Below the pieces are notes generated by a model that saw nothing but the letters and a program-made list of their open reading frames with translations, made no database searches and was not told the origin of the DNA. 6,144 nucleotides of DNA from Ramlibacter sp. Lineage in GTDB: Bacteria > Pseudomonadota > Gammaproteobacteria > Burkholderiales > Burkholderiaceae_C. The stretch covers positions 1 to 6,144 of the forward strand of contig JANXVP010000038.1 of the NCBI GenBank assembly GCA_025351615.1. Reading direction: 5' to 3'. Below are positions 1 through 4,758 of this stretch, in pieces; within the stretch, counting starts at the first letter, position 1, and every line of letters starts with the position of its first letter. Made by a program: the position numbers and the translations under genes.

Positions 1-145
1 CGCCCTCGGTGGTCTCCTTCACGCCCGAGGCAACGGGGCCGGTAAAGCCCGCGGTCTGCCCGATCAGGATCTGGGCGTGGGCAGATCCGGCAACAGCGAG
101 GCAGGCGAAGACCAGGGAGCGGGTGATTGCGTACCGATTCATCAT
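1..145 (-). CDS. ABC transporter periplasmic substrate-binding protein, branched-chain amino-acid type (N-terminal fragment)
   Basis: Only the first 48 codons lie in the window; the gene continues past the left edge. The fragment starts MMNRYAITRS, followed by a hydrophobic stretch LVFACLAVAGSAHA. This is a classic Sec signal peptide with an AHA/Q cleavage site at about residue 24. The mature start QILIGQTAGFTGPVASGVKE matches the opening beta strand of type I periplasmic binding proteins of the Leu/Ile/Val-binding family, which is abundant in Burkholderiales. In that family the protein captures a small ligand in the periplasm and delivers it to an inner-membrane ABC permease; the ligand cannot be told from this fragment. 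Two adjacent ATGs (145 and 142 on the minus strand) are possible starts. A GGAG Shine-Dalgarno sits 3 nt before the first and 6 nt before the second, so 142 is as likely as 145. No permease or ATPase gene is visible here. Confidence 0.82.
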   Translation of the reverse strand, partial: MMNRYAITRSLVFACLAVAGSAHAQILIGQTAGFTGPVASGVKETTEG

Positions 146-165
146 GGTCTCCGGAGTTGTAACTA

Positions 166-194
166 ATAGTACGAGACTCTTGCGCAATTGTCGA
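166..194 (-). promoter_or_regulatory. Candidate sigma-70 promoter for the leftward substrate-binding protein gene
   Basis: On the minus strand TCGACA (189-194, 5 of 6 to TTGACA) and TACTAT (166-171, 4 of 6 to TATAAT) are separated by exactly 17 bases. Transcription would start near 159 and give a short leader of about 14 nt, consistent with the GGAG just before the ATG. The spacer contains the perfect palindrome TTGCGCAA (180-187), a plausible operator. The -35 end abuts the 11-bp inverted repeat at 195-234. The function is inferred from position and match only. Confidence 0.5.
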
Positions 195-234
195 GCAGGT
201 CGAACCCCCGGTTCCCGGCCCACGTTCGACCTGC
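195..234. repeat. Perfect 11-bp inverted repeat, possible operator or hairpin
   Basis: GCAGGTCGAAC (195-205) and GTTCGACCTGC (224-234) are exact reverse complements separated by an 18-nt GC-rich spacer. The repeat begins directly upstream of the -35 element of the candidate leftward promoter. It could be a two-half-site operator or, if transcribed, a hairpin. There is no T-run on either side, so an intrinsic terminator is unlikely. Confidence 0.6.
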
Positions 235-388
235 CGTGGCTGCCAGCCACTGGTCGTGCACTTTTGCACGCGCAACTGCTGACGCCCGTTGCATCACCGC
301 AGAGCTCCGACGGTAACGGTCGGCAACGTCCCACAAGGGCCCGTGGGTTGCGGACCTAGACTGGGGTTCACATCGTTGGAGGTGTGCC
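235..388. other. Intergenic region with several short hairpins
   Basis: No coding sequence is supported between the divergent genes that start at 145 (minus) and 389 (plus). Short perfect inverted repeats lie one after another: GTGGCT/AGCCAC (236-241 and 245-250), CGTGCA/TGCACG (255-260 and 265-270), CCGAC/GTCGG (307-311 and 319-323) and CCCAC/GTGGG (330-334 and 343-347). Stems of 5-6 bp are common by chance in GC-rich DNA, so individually they are weak. I could not find a convincing rightward promoter for the 389 gene, though one is expected here. Confidence 0.4.
378..382 (+). promoter_or_regulatory. Ribosome binding site of the 389-1051 gene
   Basis: GGAGG lies 6 nt upstream of the ATG at 389. 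This strong Shine-Dalgarno fixes the start of the following gene. Confidence 0.75.
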
Positions 389-1051
389 ATGAACACAGCA
401 GTCTTGAGCGGGATCCCGAGCGCACTTGGCCCTGCGGCCCGGTCCCCACGGGCGTGCCTTGCCGCGACGCTGTGGCTTGCGGCAGGCGCAGTTGTCGCCG
501 GTGAAGCGCCGGACTGGGCCTCCGCGACGGCAAGCTTGTCGCCACTGCCGCTGACGGCTGCGCCTGGGACCATCGCGACGTCCCCGGTCATCGAGATCAG
601 CGCCTCGAATCTGCCACGCTTCGACAACACCGACGGCAACAACCGCACCCGGCAGCGGGTGGACATGGCCCTGCTGTCTTCGGGCCGGTCAGCCTTTGGC
701 GTCACGATGGGTGTCACCGGCCTGTCTCCTTCTCGCTACGGTGTCGGCGCTGCGTCGGCCGACGGCCTGACCGGTGCCAACCTCGGACTGCAGTGGCGTT
801 ACATGCTGGAAAACAACCGCCGGATCGACATCACTGCGTGGCGCGAGGTCGGACGCGCGAATGACGCGCTGACCCTGGCCCAGTCGCGCGATGCCGGGTA
901 TGGCGCCCGGGTCGAGATGCAACTCGCCGGCTCACGCACCCCGTTCGTGGCCGATCGCGGCTTCGTCGGCCTGCAGCTCGATGGCGGCGCACGCATCACG
1001 CTGCGCCGCAGCGCCGGCAAGCCGATGGTCTATTACCGCAGCCGCTTCTAG
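389..1051 (+). CDS. Unrecognised exported protein, possibly a small outer-membrane beta-barrel
   Basis: I do not recognise this 220-residue protein. It has a long N-region with arginines (R18, R21), a hydrophobic segment at about residues 23-37 (LAATLWLAAGAVVA) and a plausible signal-peptidase site after AVVA at about 37, so it is probably exported. The following 40 residues are Ala/Ser/Pro-rich and look like a flexible linker. From about residue 65 the sequence has amphipathic, beta-strand-like stretches (residues 130-155, 173-180, 191-206), and the last residue is Phe (YYRSRF), as in many outer-membrane barrels. There are no cysteine pairs or obvious catalytic motifs. The start is supported by GGAGG at 378-382. 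A terminator candidate follows, so it is probably transcribed separately from the downstream operon, although both run the same way and may be functionally linked. A periplasmic protein is the main alternative. Confidence 0.65.
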   Translation: MNTAVLSGIPSALGPAARSPRACLAATLWLAAGAVVAGEAPDWASATASLSPLPLTAAPGTIATSPVIEISASNLPRFDNTDGNNRTRQRVDMALLSSGRSAFGVTMGVTGLSPSRYGVGAASADGLTGANLGLQWRYMLENNRRIDITAWREVGRANDALTLAQSRDAGYGARVEMQLAGSRTPFVADRGFVGLQLDGGARITLRRSAGKPMVYYRSRF

Positions 1052-1065
1052 GCTGCGGCAAAGCG

Positions 1066-1087
1066 GCGCGGCCAGCGCGCATTTTTT
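1066..1087 (+). terminator. Candidate intrinsic terminator after the 389-1051 gene
   Basis: GCGCG (1066-1070), a 5-nt loop gccag, CGCGC (1076-1080), then A and six T (1082-1087). The stem is short but entirely G-C and is followed at once by the U-tract. A second GC-rich inverted repeat, CCGCAGCC/GGCTGCGG (1036-1043 and 1051-1058), overlaps the stop codon just upstream and could add to it. This would separate the exported-protein gene from the receiver operon. Confidence 0.55.
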
Positions 1088-1111
1088 GGAATGGCCGGGC
1101 TAGGCCACAAT
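1083..1111 (+). promoter_or_regulatory. Weak promoter candidate for the receiver operon
   Basis: CACAAT at 1106-1111 is a 4-of-6 match to the -10 consensus. The region 17 bases upstream is only a T-run (TTTTTG), a poor -35. It is the best candidate I see between the terminator and the first gene of the operon. It would place the transcript start near 1118, in front of the Shine-Dalgarno at 1140-1145. Activator-dependent or read-through transcription is equally possible. Confidence 0.22.
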
Positions 1112-1126
1112 GGCAGCCACGCGGCG

Positions 1127-1145
1127 CCGGGAACCTCCCGGAGGG
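1127..1145 (+). promoter_or_regulatory. Shine-Dalgarno of the receiver operon, overlapped by a hairpin
   Basis: GGAGGG at 1140-1145 is the only strong ribosome-binding site before the receiver gene. CCGGGA (1127-1132) pairs perfectly with TCCCGG (1136-1141) around a 3-nt loop and takes up the first two G residues of this site. An alternative pairing CCTC (1134-1137) with GAGG (1141-1144) would also mask it. In mRNA this could limit initiation. The site is 7 nt from the ATG at 1153 and 23 nt from the in-frame ATG at 1169. Confidence 0.5.
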
Positions 1146-1150
1146 CCAGC

Positions 1151-1182
1151 CGATGTCCAACCTTCACGATGTCCAACACTCC
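1151..1182 (+). repeat. 16-nt tandem duplication carrying two ATGs at the receiver start
   Basis: CGATGTCCAAC occurs at 1151-1161 and again at 1167-1177, a period of 16 nt. Each copy contains ATGTCCAAC (Met-Ser-Asn). Because 16 is not a multiple of 3, the first ATG (1153) and the second (1169) are in different frames. The remaining five bases of the two units differ at three positions, so the copy is either old or only partly a duplication. Confidence 0.75.
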
Positions 1183-1221
1183 AAGCCTGTCGCCCCTCGC
1201 GCTCGTCATCGAGGACGATGA
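1153..1221 (+). CDS. Possible 22-codon leader ORF overlapping the receiver start
   Basis: The ATG at 1153 has the ideal 7-nt spacing from GGAGGG (1140-1145). It opens a frame of 22 codons (MSNLHDVQHSKPV...) that ends with TGA at 1219-1221, inside the receiver gene in another frame. The peptide is basic and resembles nothing I know. It may be a by-product of the 16-nt duplication. Alternatively, it could be a translated leader that modulates initiation at 1169. No direct evidence of expression can be seen in the sequence. Confidence 0.25.
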   Translation: MSNLHDVQHSKPVAPRARHRGR

Positions 1222-1561
1222 ACATATCGGCCAGCTGCTGCAGTTCATGCTGGAGCGCGAAAGCTACCGCGTGCACCTGGCCCGAGACGGCCGGGCCGGC
1301 AAGGACTTCATCGACAGCCAGCCGGCTCCGTCGATCGTGCTGCTGGACGTCATGCTGCCTTTCTTCGACGGCTTCCAGCTGGTTGCGCTGGTGCGCGCGC
1401 AACCCGGATGGGAATCGGTGCCCGTGATCATGTTGACGGCCAAAACCCAGGAGCGCGACATCGTCCGCGCACTGGATGCAGGTGCCAACGACTACATCGT
1501 CAAACCGTTCCAGCCCAAGGAATTGCTGGCGCGGGTGCGCCGGCTGGCGAAGACCCCATGA
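1169..1561 (+). CDS. Stand-alone response-regulator receiver domain (CheY-like, no output domain)
   Basis: A 130-residue protein that is one receiver domain. The acidic pocket is E15-D16-D17 (VIEDDE), the phospho-acceptor is D60 (LLDVMLPFFDG), the switch Thr is T90 (IMLTAK) and the conserved Lys is K112 in YIVKPF. The protein ends at RVRRLAKTP, exactly where an OmpR-type regulator would continue into its DNA-binding domain, so it probably works by protein-protein contact in the cytoplasm. I chose ATG 1169 because MSNTPSLSPL leads straight into the domain. An upstream in-frame ATG at 1091 would add 26 unrelated residues and has no usable ribosome site. The best Shine-Dalgarno, however, points to an out-of-frame ATG at 1153. 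It is the first gene of the operon, and its TGA overlaps the next gene's ATG (ATGA). Its partner kinase may be the one at 4759-6144. Confidence 0.9.
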   Translation: MSNTPSLSPLALVIEDDEHIGQLLQFMLERESYRVHLARDGRAGKDFIDSQPAPSIVLLDVMLPFFDGFQLVALVRAQPGWESVPVIMLTAKTQERDIVRALDAGANDYIVKPFQPKELLARVRRLAKTP

Positions 1562-2319
1562 AGGGGATTCTCGTGCTGGCGGTCGCCGCGCTGTTGCCGC
1601 CCACCCTGATGGCCCAGGCTGCCTTCGCGCAACCGGTGAACCGCATGCAGCTTTCCGCCGGCGATGACCGGCTGGGCCGGGGGTACAGCGACTGGAACGA
1701 CATGTCCTTGCTGTACAGCCGCCAGTGGAGCCGGGACGAGATTGCACAAGCGACGCTCACGCGTGCGCAGCGGTTCGGACTCTCGGACGCCCAGGCCGAG
1801 GTTGCCTACACCCGGCCGCTGGCGCCCGGCCTGGTCGCCGCCGCGCAACTGGGCTACAGCCCGACCCACAATTTCCTGCCGACGCACAGCATCGGAGGCG
1901 GCGTGCAGTACGAATTCCTGCCCGCGTGGCTGGTGCATCTGCGGCTGCAGCAGACGCGCTACCAGTCGACGTCCGTTGACCAGGCCACGCTGATGCTGGA
2001 GCGCTACATCGGCGACTACAGCGCGTCCCTGGCCTGGCGACCCGTTCACGCCCTGGGCACGCGCGCAAACGGCATCGAACTGCGTGGCAACGCGTATTAC
2101 GGCGACGACAGCTACATTGGCCTGATCGCGAGTGGCGGCAAAGAGGCCACGCAGGTTGCCGCAGGCCAGATTGCGCTGGCTGACGTGCGTTCGGTGGCGC
2201 TGGTCGGCCGGCACCGGATCAATCCTGGCTGGTCGGCGATCTATTCGGTGAACCGCACGCGCCAGGGCAGCTTCTACACGCGAACGGGTGTCAGCGCCGG
2301 TGTTCAGCGCAATTTCTGA
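1558..2319 (+). CDS. YaiO-family outer-membrane beta-barrel protein
   Basis: A 253-residue protein with a clear signal peptide: MKGILVLAVAALLPPTLMAQAAFA, cleaved before Q25. The mature part is made of alternating-residue beta strands with many aromatic girdle residues, for example residues 47-57, 92-101, 112-131, 153-161, 171-182 and 243-253. It ends in Phe (VQRNF), the usual barrel-assembly signal. Motifs such as YSDWNDMSLLYSRQW near the start, GGGVQYEF at 113-120 and the overall length fit the YaiO family (E. coli YaiO is about 257 residues), an outer-membrane family of unproven function. Its ATG overlaps the receiver stop (ATGA at 1558-1561). The local Shine-Dalgarno is poor, so translation is probably coupled. 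Lying between a receiver and a GT2 operon, it may help glycan pass or attach at the outer membrane; that is inference. A longer frame from 1408 exists but would run inside the receiver gene and lose the signal peptide. Confidence 0.82.
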   Translation: MKGILVLAVAALLPPTLMAQAAFAQPVNRMQLSAGDDRLGRGYSDWNDMSLLYSRQWSRDEIAQATLTRAQRFGLSDAQAEVAYTRPLAPGLVAAAQLGYSPTHNFLPTHSIGGGVQYEFLPAWLVHLRLQQTRYQSTSVDQATLMLERYIGDYSASLAWRPVHALGTRANGIELRGNAYYGDDSYIGLIASGGKEATQVAAGQIALADVRSVALVGRHRINPGWSAIYSVNRTRQGSFYTRTGVSAGVQRNF

Positions 2320-3346
2320 TCGCTACCTGCTCGCCGCCGTGGTGGTGGGCGTGGTCGCAGTCGGCCTCACATTGGCAATCGGCCTGGTGATTCTTGGATT
2401 GAGGCTGCATGGGCGCAGGGACGACCTGCGCTGGCAGGCTTTCGTCGCGCAATGGCGTCCGCTGCTGCTTGCCGCAGTGCTGTCGCAAGGGCCATTGGAG
2501 TTGCCTGGCCTGGCACGCCGCGACCATGGCCGCTTCCTCAGGCTGTGGACCTATCTGCACGAGTCGGTCCGCGGCGACGCAACCAACCGCCTGAACCAGG
2601 CTGCACTGGCGCTTCGCATGGACCAGAGTGCGCGCCGCCTGCTGCAGCGCGGCACCAGGGCCCAGCAGTTGCAGGCGATCCTGGCAGCGGGCTACCTGAA
2701 GGACAAGACCGCCTGGGGCACTTTGCAGGGCATGGCCGCGAGCCGTGACGGCCTGCTGTCGGTCAACGCGGCGCGCGCCCTGATCCGCATCGACCCGCTG
2801 GAGGGCGCGCAGTACCTCACGCCCCTGATCCTGGCGCGCCACGACTGGGACGTGACGCGGGTGGCCGCCTTCCTGGTCGATGCGCGGGAAGCCTTCTGGC
2901 TGCTGCTGATCAGGAATATCCCGGTCATGGCGGCGCGCGAGCTGCCACGCGCCCTTGCCCTGGCCGATGCGCTGCGGCTGCAACTGCCGCCGGCCACGCT
3001 GCGACACCTGCTGCACCAGGGCCAGCCGGCAGCGATCGTGCGCAATGCGCTTCGCCTCACGACGGCGGCCGAACTGGCGGACGAGGTGCGCGCCTGCCTG
3101 TCGCACGCGGTGCCCGTGGTCCGGGTGGAGGCGGCGCTGGCGCTGGCGCGGATCGGCGGGCCGCAAGACGTGCCGCGCCTGACTGCGTTGCTCGAAGACG
3201 CCAAGTGGCCGGTGCGGCTGGGCGCCGCGCAGGCATTGTCCAGCCTGCCTTTCCTGTCCACGCCGCAACTGGTGTCGCTGCAGCGGGAAGGCTTCGCCGC
3301 CAACGATGTCCTGCGCCACGTGGTGGCCGAGCGGGAATGGGCGTGA
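2288..3346 (+). CDS. Membrane-anchored HEAT-repeat protein
   Basis: A 352-residue protein with one N-terminal transmembrane helix at about 12-40, followed at once by RLHGRRDDLR. By the positive-inside rule this puts the rest in the cytoplasm. The body is almost all alpha-helical. HEAT-like helix pairs are clearest at about 276-320, where VRVEAALALARIGGPQDVPRL and then VRLGAAQALSSL show the usual Val-Arg plus Ala/Leu pattern. Weaker copies are at about 124-180 and 248-275. No catalytic motif is visible. HEAT solenoids bind protein partners, so a scaffold linking the receiver and the glycosyltransferase is plausible but inferred. The start is GTG 2288, 32 nt inside the barrel gene; GTG 2300 is an alternative. 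Neither has a good Shine-Dalgarno, suggesting coupling. The 3' end overlaps the glycosyltransferase gene by 4 or 10 nt. Confidence 0.8.
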   Translation: MSAPVFSAISDRYLLAAVVVGVVAVGLTLAIGLVILGLRLHGRRDDLRWQAFVAQWRPLLLAAVLSQGPLELPGLARRDHGRFLRLWTYLHESVRGDATNRLNQAALALRMDQSARRLLQRGTRAQQLQAILAAGYLKDKTAWGTLQGMAASRDGLLSVNAARALIRIDPLEGAQYLTPLILARHDWDVTRVAAFLVDAREAFWLLLIRNIPVMAARELPRALALADALRLQLPPATLRHLLHQGQPAAIVRNALRLTTAAELADEVRACLSHAVPVVRVEAALALARIGGPQDVPRLTALLEDAKWPVRLGAAQALSSLPFLSTPQLVSLQREGFAANDVLRHVVAEREWA

Positions 3347-4752
3347 CGTCCCACCACCTGCTCGTCGATATCGCCACCTGGTTCATCCTGGGCTACTTCG
3401 TCGCGCTGAATGCCGGCTACCTGGCGCTCAACTTCCTGTCGCTGGCCAGCCTGAACCGGGGCCGGCAGGAAAAAATCCTGGAAGAGCTGCCGCAGGTGTT
3501 CACCGGACTGGACCCGGCGATCAGCGTGCTGGTGCCTGCATACAACGAGGCCGCCGGCATCGCCGCATCGATCCGCTCGATGCTCCAGCTGTCGTACTCG
3601 GATTTCGAGATCATCGTCATCAACGATGGCTCCAGGGACGAGACGCTGGAGGTCTTGCGGCGCGAGTTCGCGCTGGCGCCCTTTCCGGAAGCGGTGAACA
3701 TCCGCCTCGAAACCCAGCGCATTCGCGGCTATTACCGCTCTACCCGGCACGCCAACCTGCGCGTGATCGACAAGGACAACGGCGGCAAGGCCGACTCCCT
3801 CAACGCGGGCATCAACCTGGCCCGCCATCCGCTGTTCTGTGGCGTCGACGCGGACTCCCTGCTCGAACGCGACAGCCTGCAGCGGGTCGTGCGACCCTTC
3901 CTGCGCGACTGGCGTGTGGTCGCGACCGGAGGCACGGTGCGTGTCGCCAACGGCTGCGACGTGCAGGACGGGTTCCTCACCCGGGTCCGGTTGCCGACCA
4001 ACGCCTGGGCCCTGTTCCAGGTGGTCGAATACCTGCGCGCCTTCCTGTTCGGCCGGCTGGGCTGGTCGCAGCTCAACGCCATGCTGATTATCTCGGGCGC
4101 GTTCGGCCTGTTCAAGACCAGCGTGGTCGTCGCCGCCGGCGGGTATCGCCCCAACACCATCGGCGAAGACATGGAGCTGGTGGTCCGCATGCACAGGACG
4201 CTGCGCGAACAGGGAACCGACTACCGGGTCGAATTCGTCCCCGAGCCGGTTTGCTGGACCGAGGCGCCGGAGGACAGGACCACCCTGCGCAACCAGCGCA
4301 TCCGCTGGCAGCGGGGACTCTCCGAAAGCCTGAGCGCCAACTGGGGCCTGATGTTCAACCGGCGCGGTGGACCGCCCGGCTGGATCGCTTTTCCGTTCAT
4401 GGTGGCTTTCGAATGGCTGGGGCCGCTGATCGAAGTGGGCGGCTATGTCTTCATGCTGCTCGCCTATCTCAGCGGCCTGATCTCCTGGAACGCTTTCGCG
4501 GTGTTCCTGTTCGTGGCGATCGGGCTGGGCATCCTGCTCTCAGCCTCCGGCCTGCTGCTCGAGGAACTGGCTTTCCACATGTATCCGCGGCTGTCCGATC
4601 TGGCCATGCTGGCGCTGCTGGTGGTGGCCGAAAACTTCGGCTACCGCCAGCTCAATACCTGGTGGCGCCTGATCGGGTTGTACCGCTGGGCGGCACAACG
4701 CGAATCGCAATGGGGCGAGATGAAACGCAAGGGCCTTGGCACCAGGACCTGA
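3337..4752 (+). CDS. Family 2 glycosyltransferase, processive polysaccharide-synthase type
   Basis: A 471-residue inner-membrane enzyme. An N-terminal membrane segment (about 9-36) precedes a GT-A domain with VPAYNE (66-71), NDGS (96-99), the KDNGGKADSLNAGI block (146-159), the metal-binding DADS (171-174), GEDME (276-280, with D278 the likely catalytic base) and QRIRW (320-324). DxD, ED and Q/RxxRW together are typical of processive GT2 synthases such as the PgaC, NodC, cellulose and hyaluronan synthase types. Further membrane helices follow at about 350-380, 383-408 and 420-435. Substrate and linkage cannot be read from the sequence, and there is no PilZ domain. ATG 3337 overlaps the HEAT gene by 10 nt. 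GTG 3343 (GTGA overlap) has GGGA at a better 6-nt spacing and may be the real start, removing two residues. It is the last gene of the operon. A monoglycosyltransferase remains possible. Confidence 0.9.
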   Translation: MGVTSHHLLVDIATWFILGYFVALNAGYLALNFLSLASLNRGRQEKILEELPQVFTGLDPAISVLVPAYNEAAGIAASIRSMLQLSYSDFEIIVINDGSRDETLEVLRREFALAPFPEAVNIRLETQRIRGYYRSTRHANLRVIDKDNGGKADSLNAGINLARHPLFCGVDADSLLERDSLQRVVRPFLRDWRVVATGGTVRVANGCDVQDGFLTRVRLPTNAWALFQVVEYLRAFLFGRLGWSQLNAMLIISGAFGLFKTSVVVAAGGYRPNTIGEDMELVVRMHRTLREQGTDYRVEFVPEPVCWTEAPEDRTTLRNQRIRWQRGLSESLSANWGLMFNRRGGPPGWIAFPFMVAFEWLGPLIEVGGYVFMLLAYLSGLISWNAFAVFLFVAIGLGILLSASGLLLEELAFHMYPRLSDLAMLALLVVAENFGYRQLNTWWRLIGLYRWAAQRESQWGEMKRKGLGTRT

Positions 4753-4758
4753 GCAGGT
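4753..4758. other. 6-bp gap between convergent genes, with stop codons in a palindrome
   Basis: CCTGA (4748-4752) and TCAGG (4759-4763) are reverse complements that hold the two opposing TGA stops. There is no T-run on either strand, so this is not a convincing terminator. Transcripts from either side may extend into the opposite gene. Confidence 0.5.

Noticed and set aside
251..270. Sigma-54 promoter (TGG...TTGCAC)
   Set aside because: GG at 252-253 and GC at 266-267 are 12 bases apart instead of the required 10.
279..362. Rightward promoter for the 389 gene (CTGACG at 279-284, TTGCAT at 289-294, TAGACT at 357-362)
   Set aside because: None of these -35-like and -10-like hexamers pairs with a partner at 16-18 bp spacing.
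163..717. Minus-strand frame across the intergenic region and the 389-1051 gene
   Set aside because: It has no ribosome site, family features or signal sequence, and it overlaps a gene with a strong GGAGG start and an export signal.
1091..1168. N-terminal extension of the receiver from ATG 1091 (26 extra residues)
   Set aside because: The ATG follows the terminator T-run with no spaced Shine-Dalgarno, and the extension has no receiver-like sequence. MSNTPSLSPL at 1169 is the natural domain start.
1408..1557. Longer frame for the barrel gene, from 1408
   Set aside because: It lies wholly inside the receiver gene. The protein from 1558 begins with a proper signal peptide and an ATGA junction.
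2692..4194. Long open frame on the minus strand across the HEAT and glycosyltransferase genes (500 codons)
   Set aside because: It is antisense to two genes with clear domain motifs, and its translation is His/Arg/Gln-rich low-complexity sequence. This is a typical GC-rich shadow frame.
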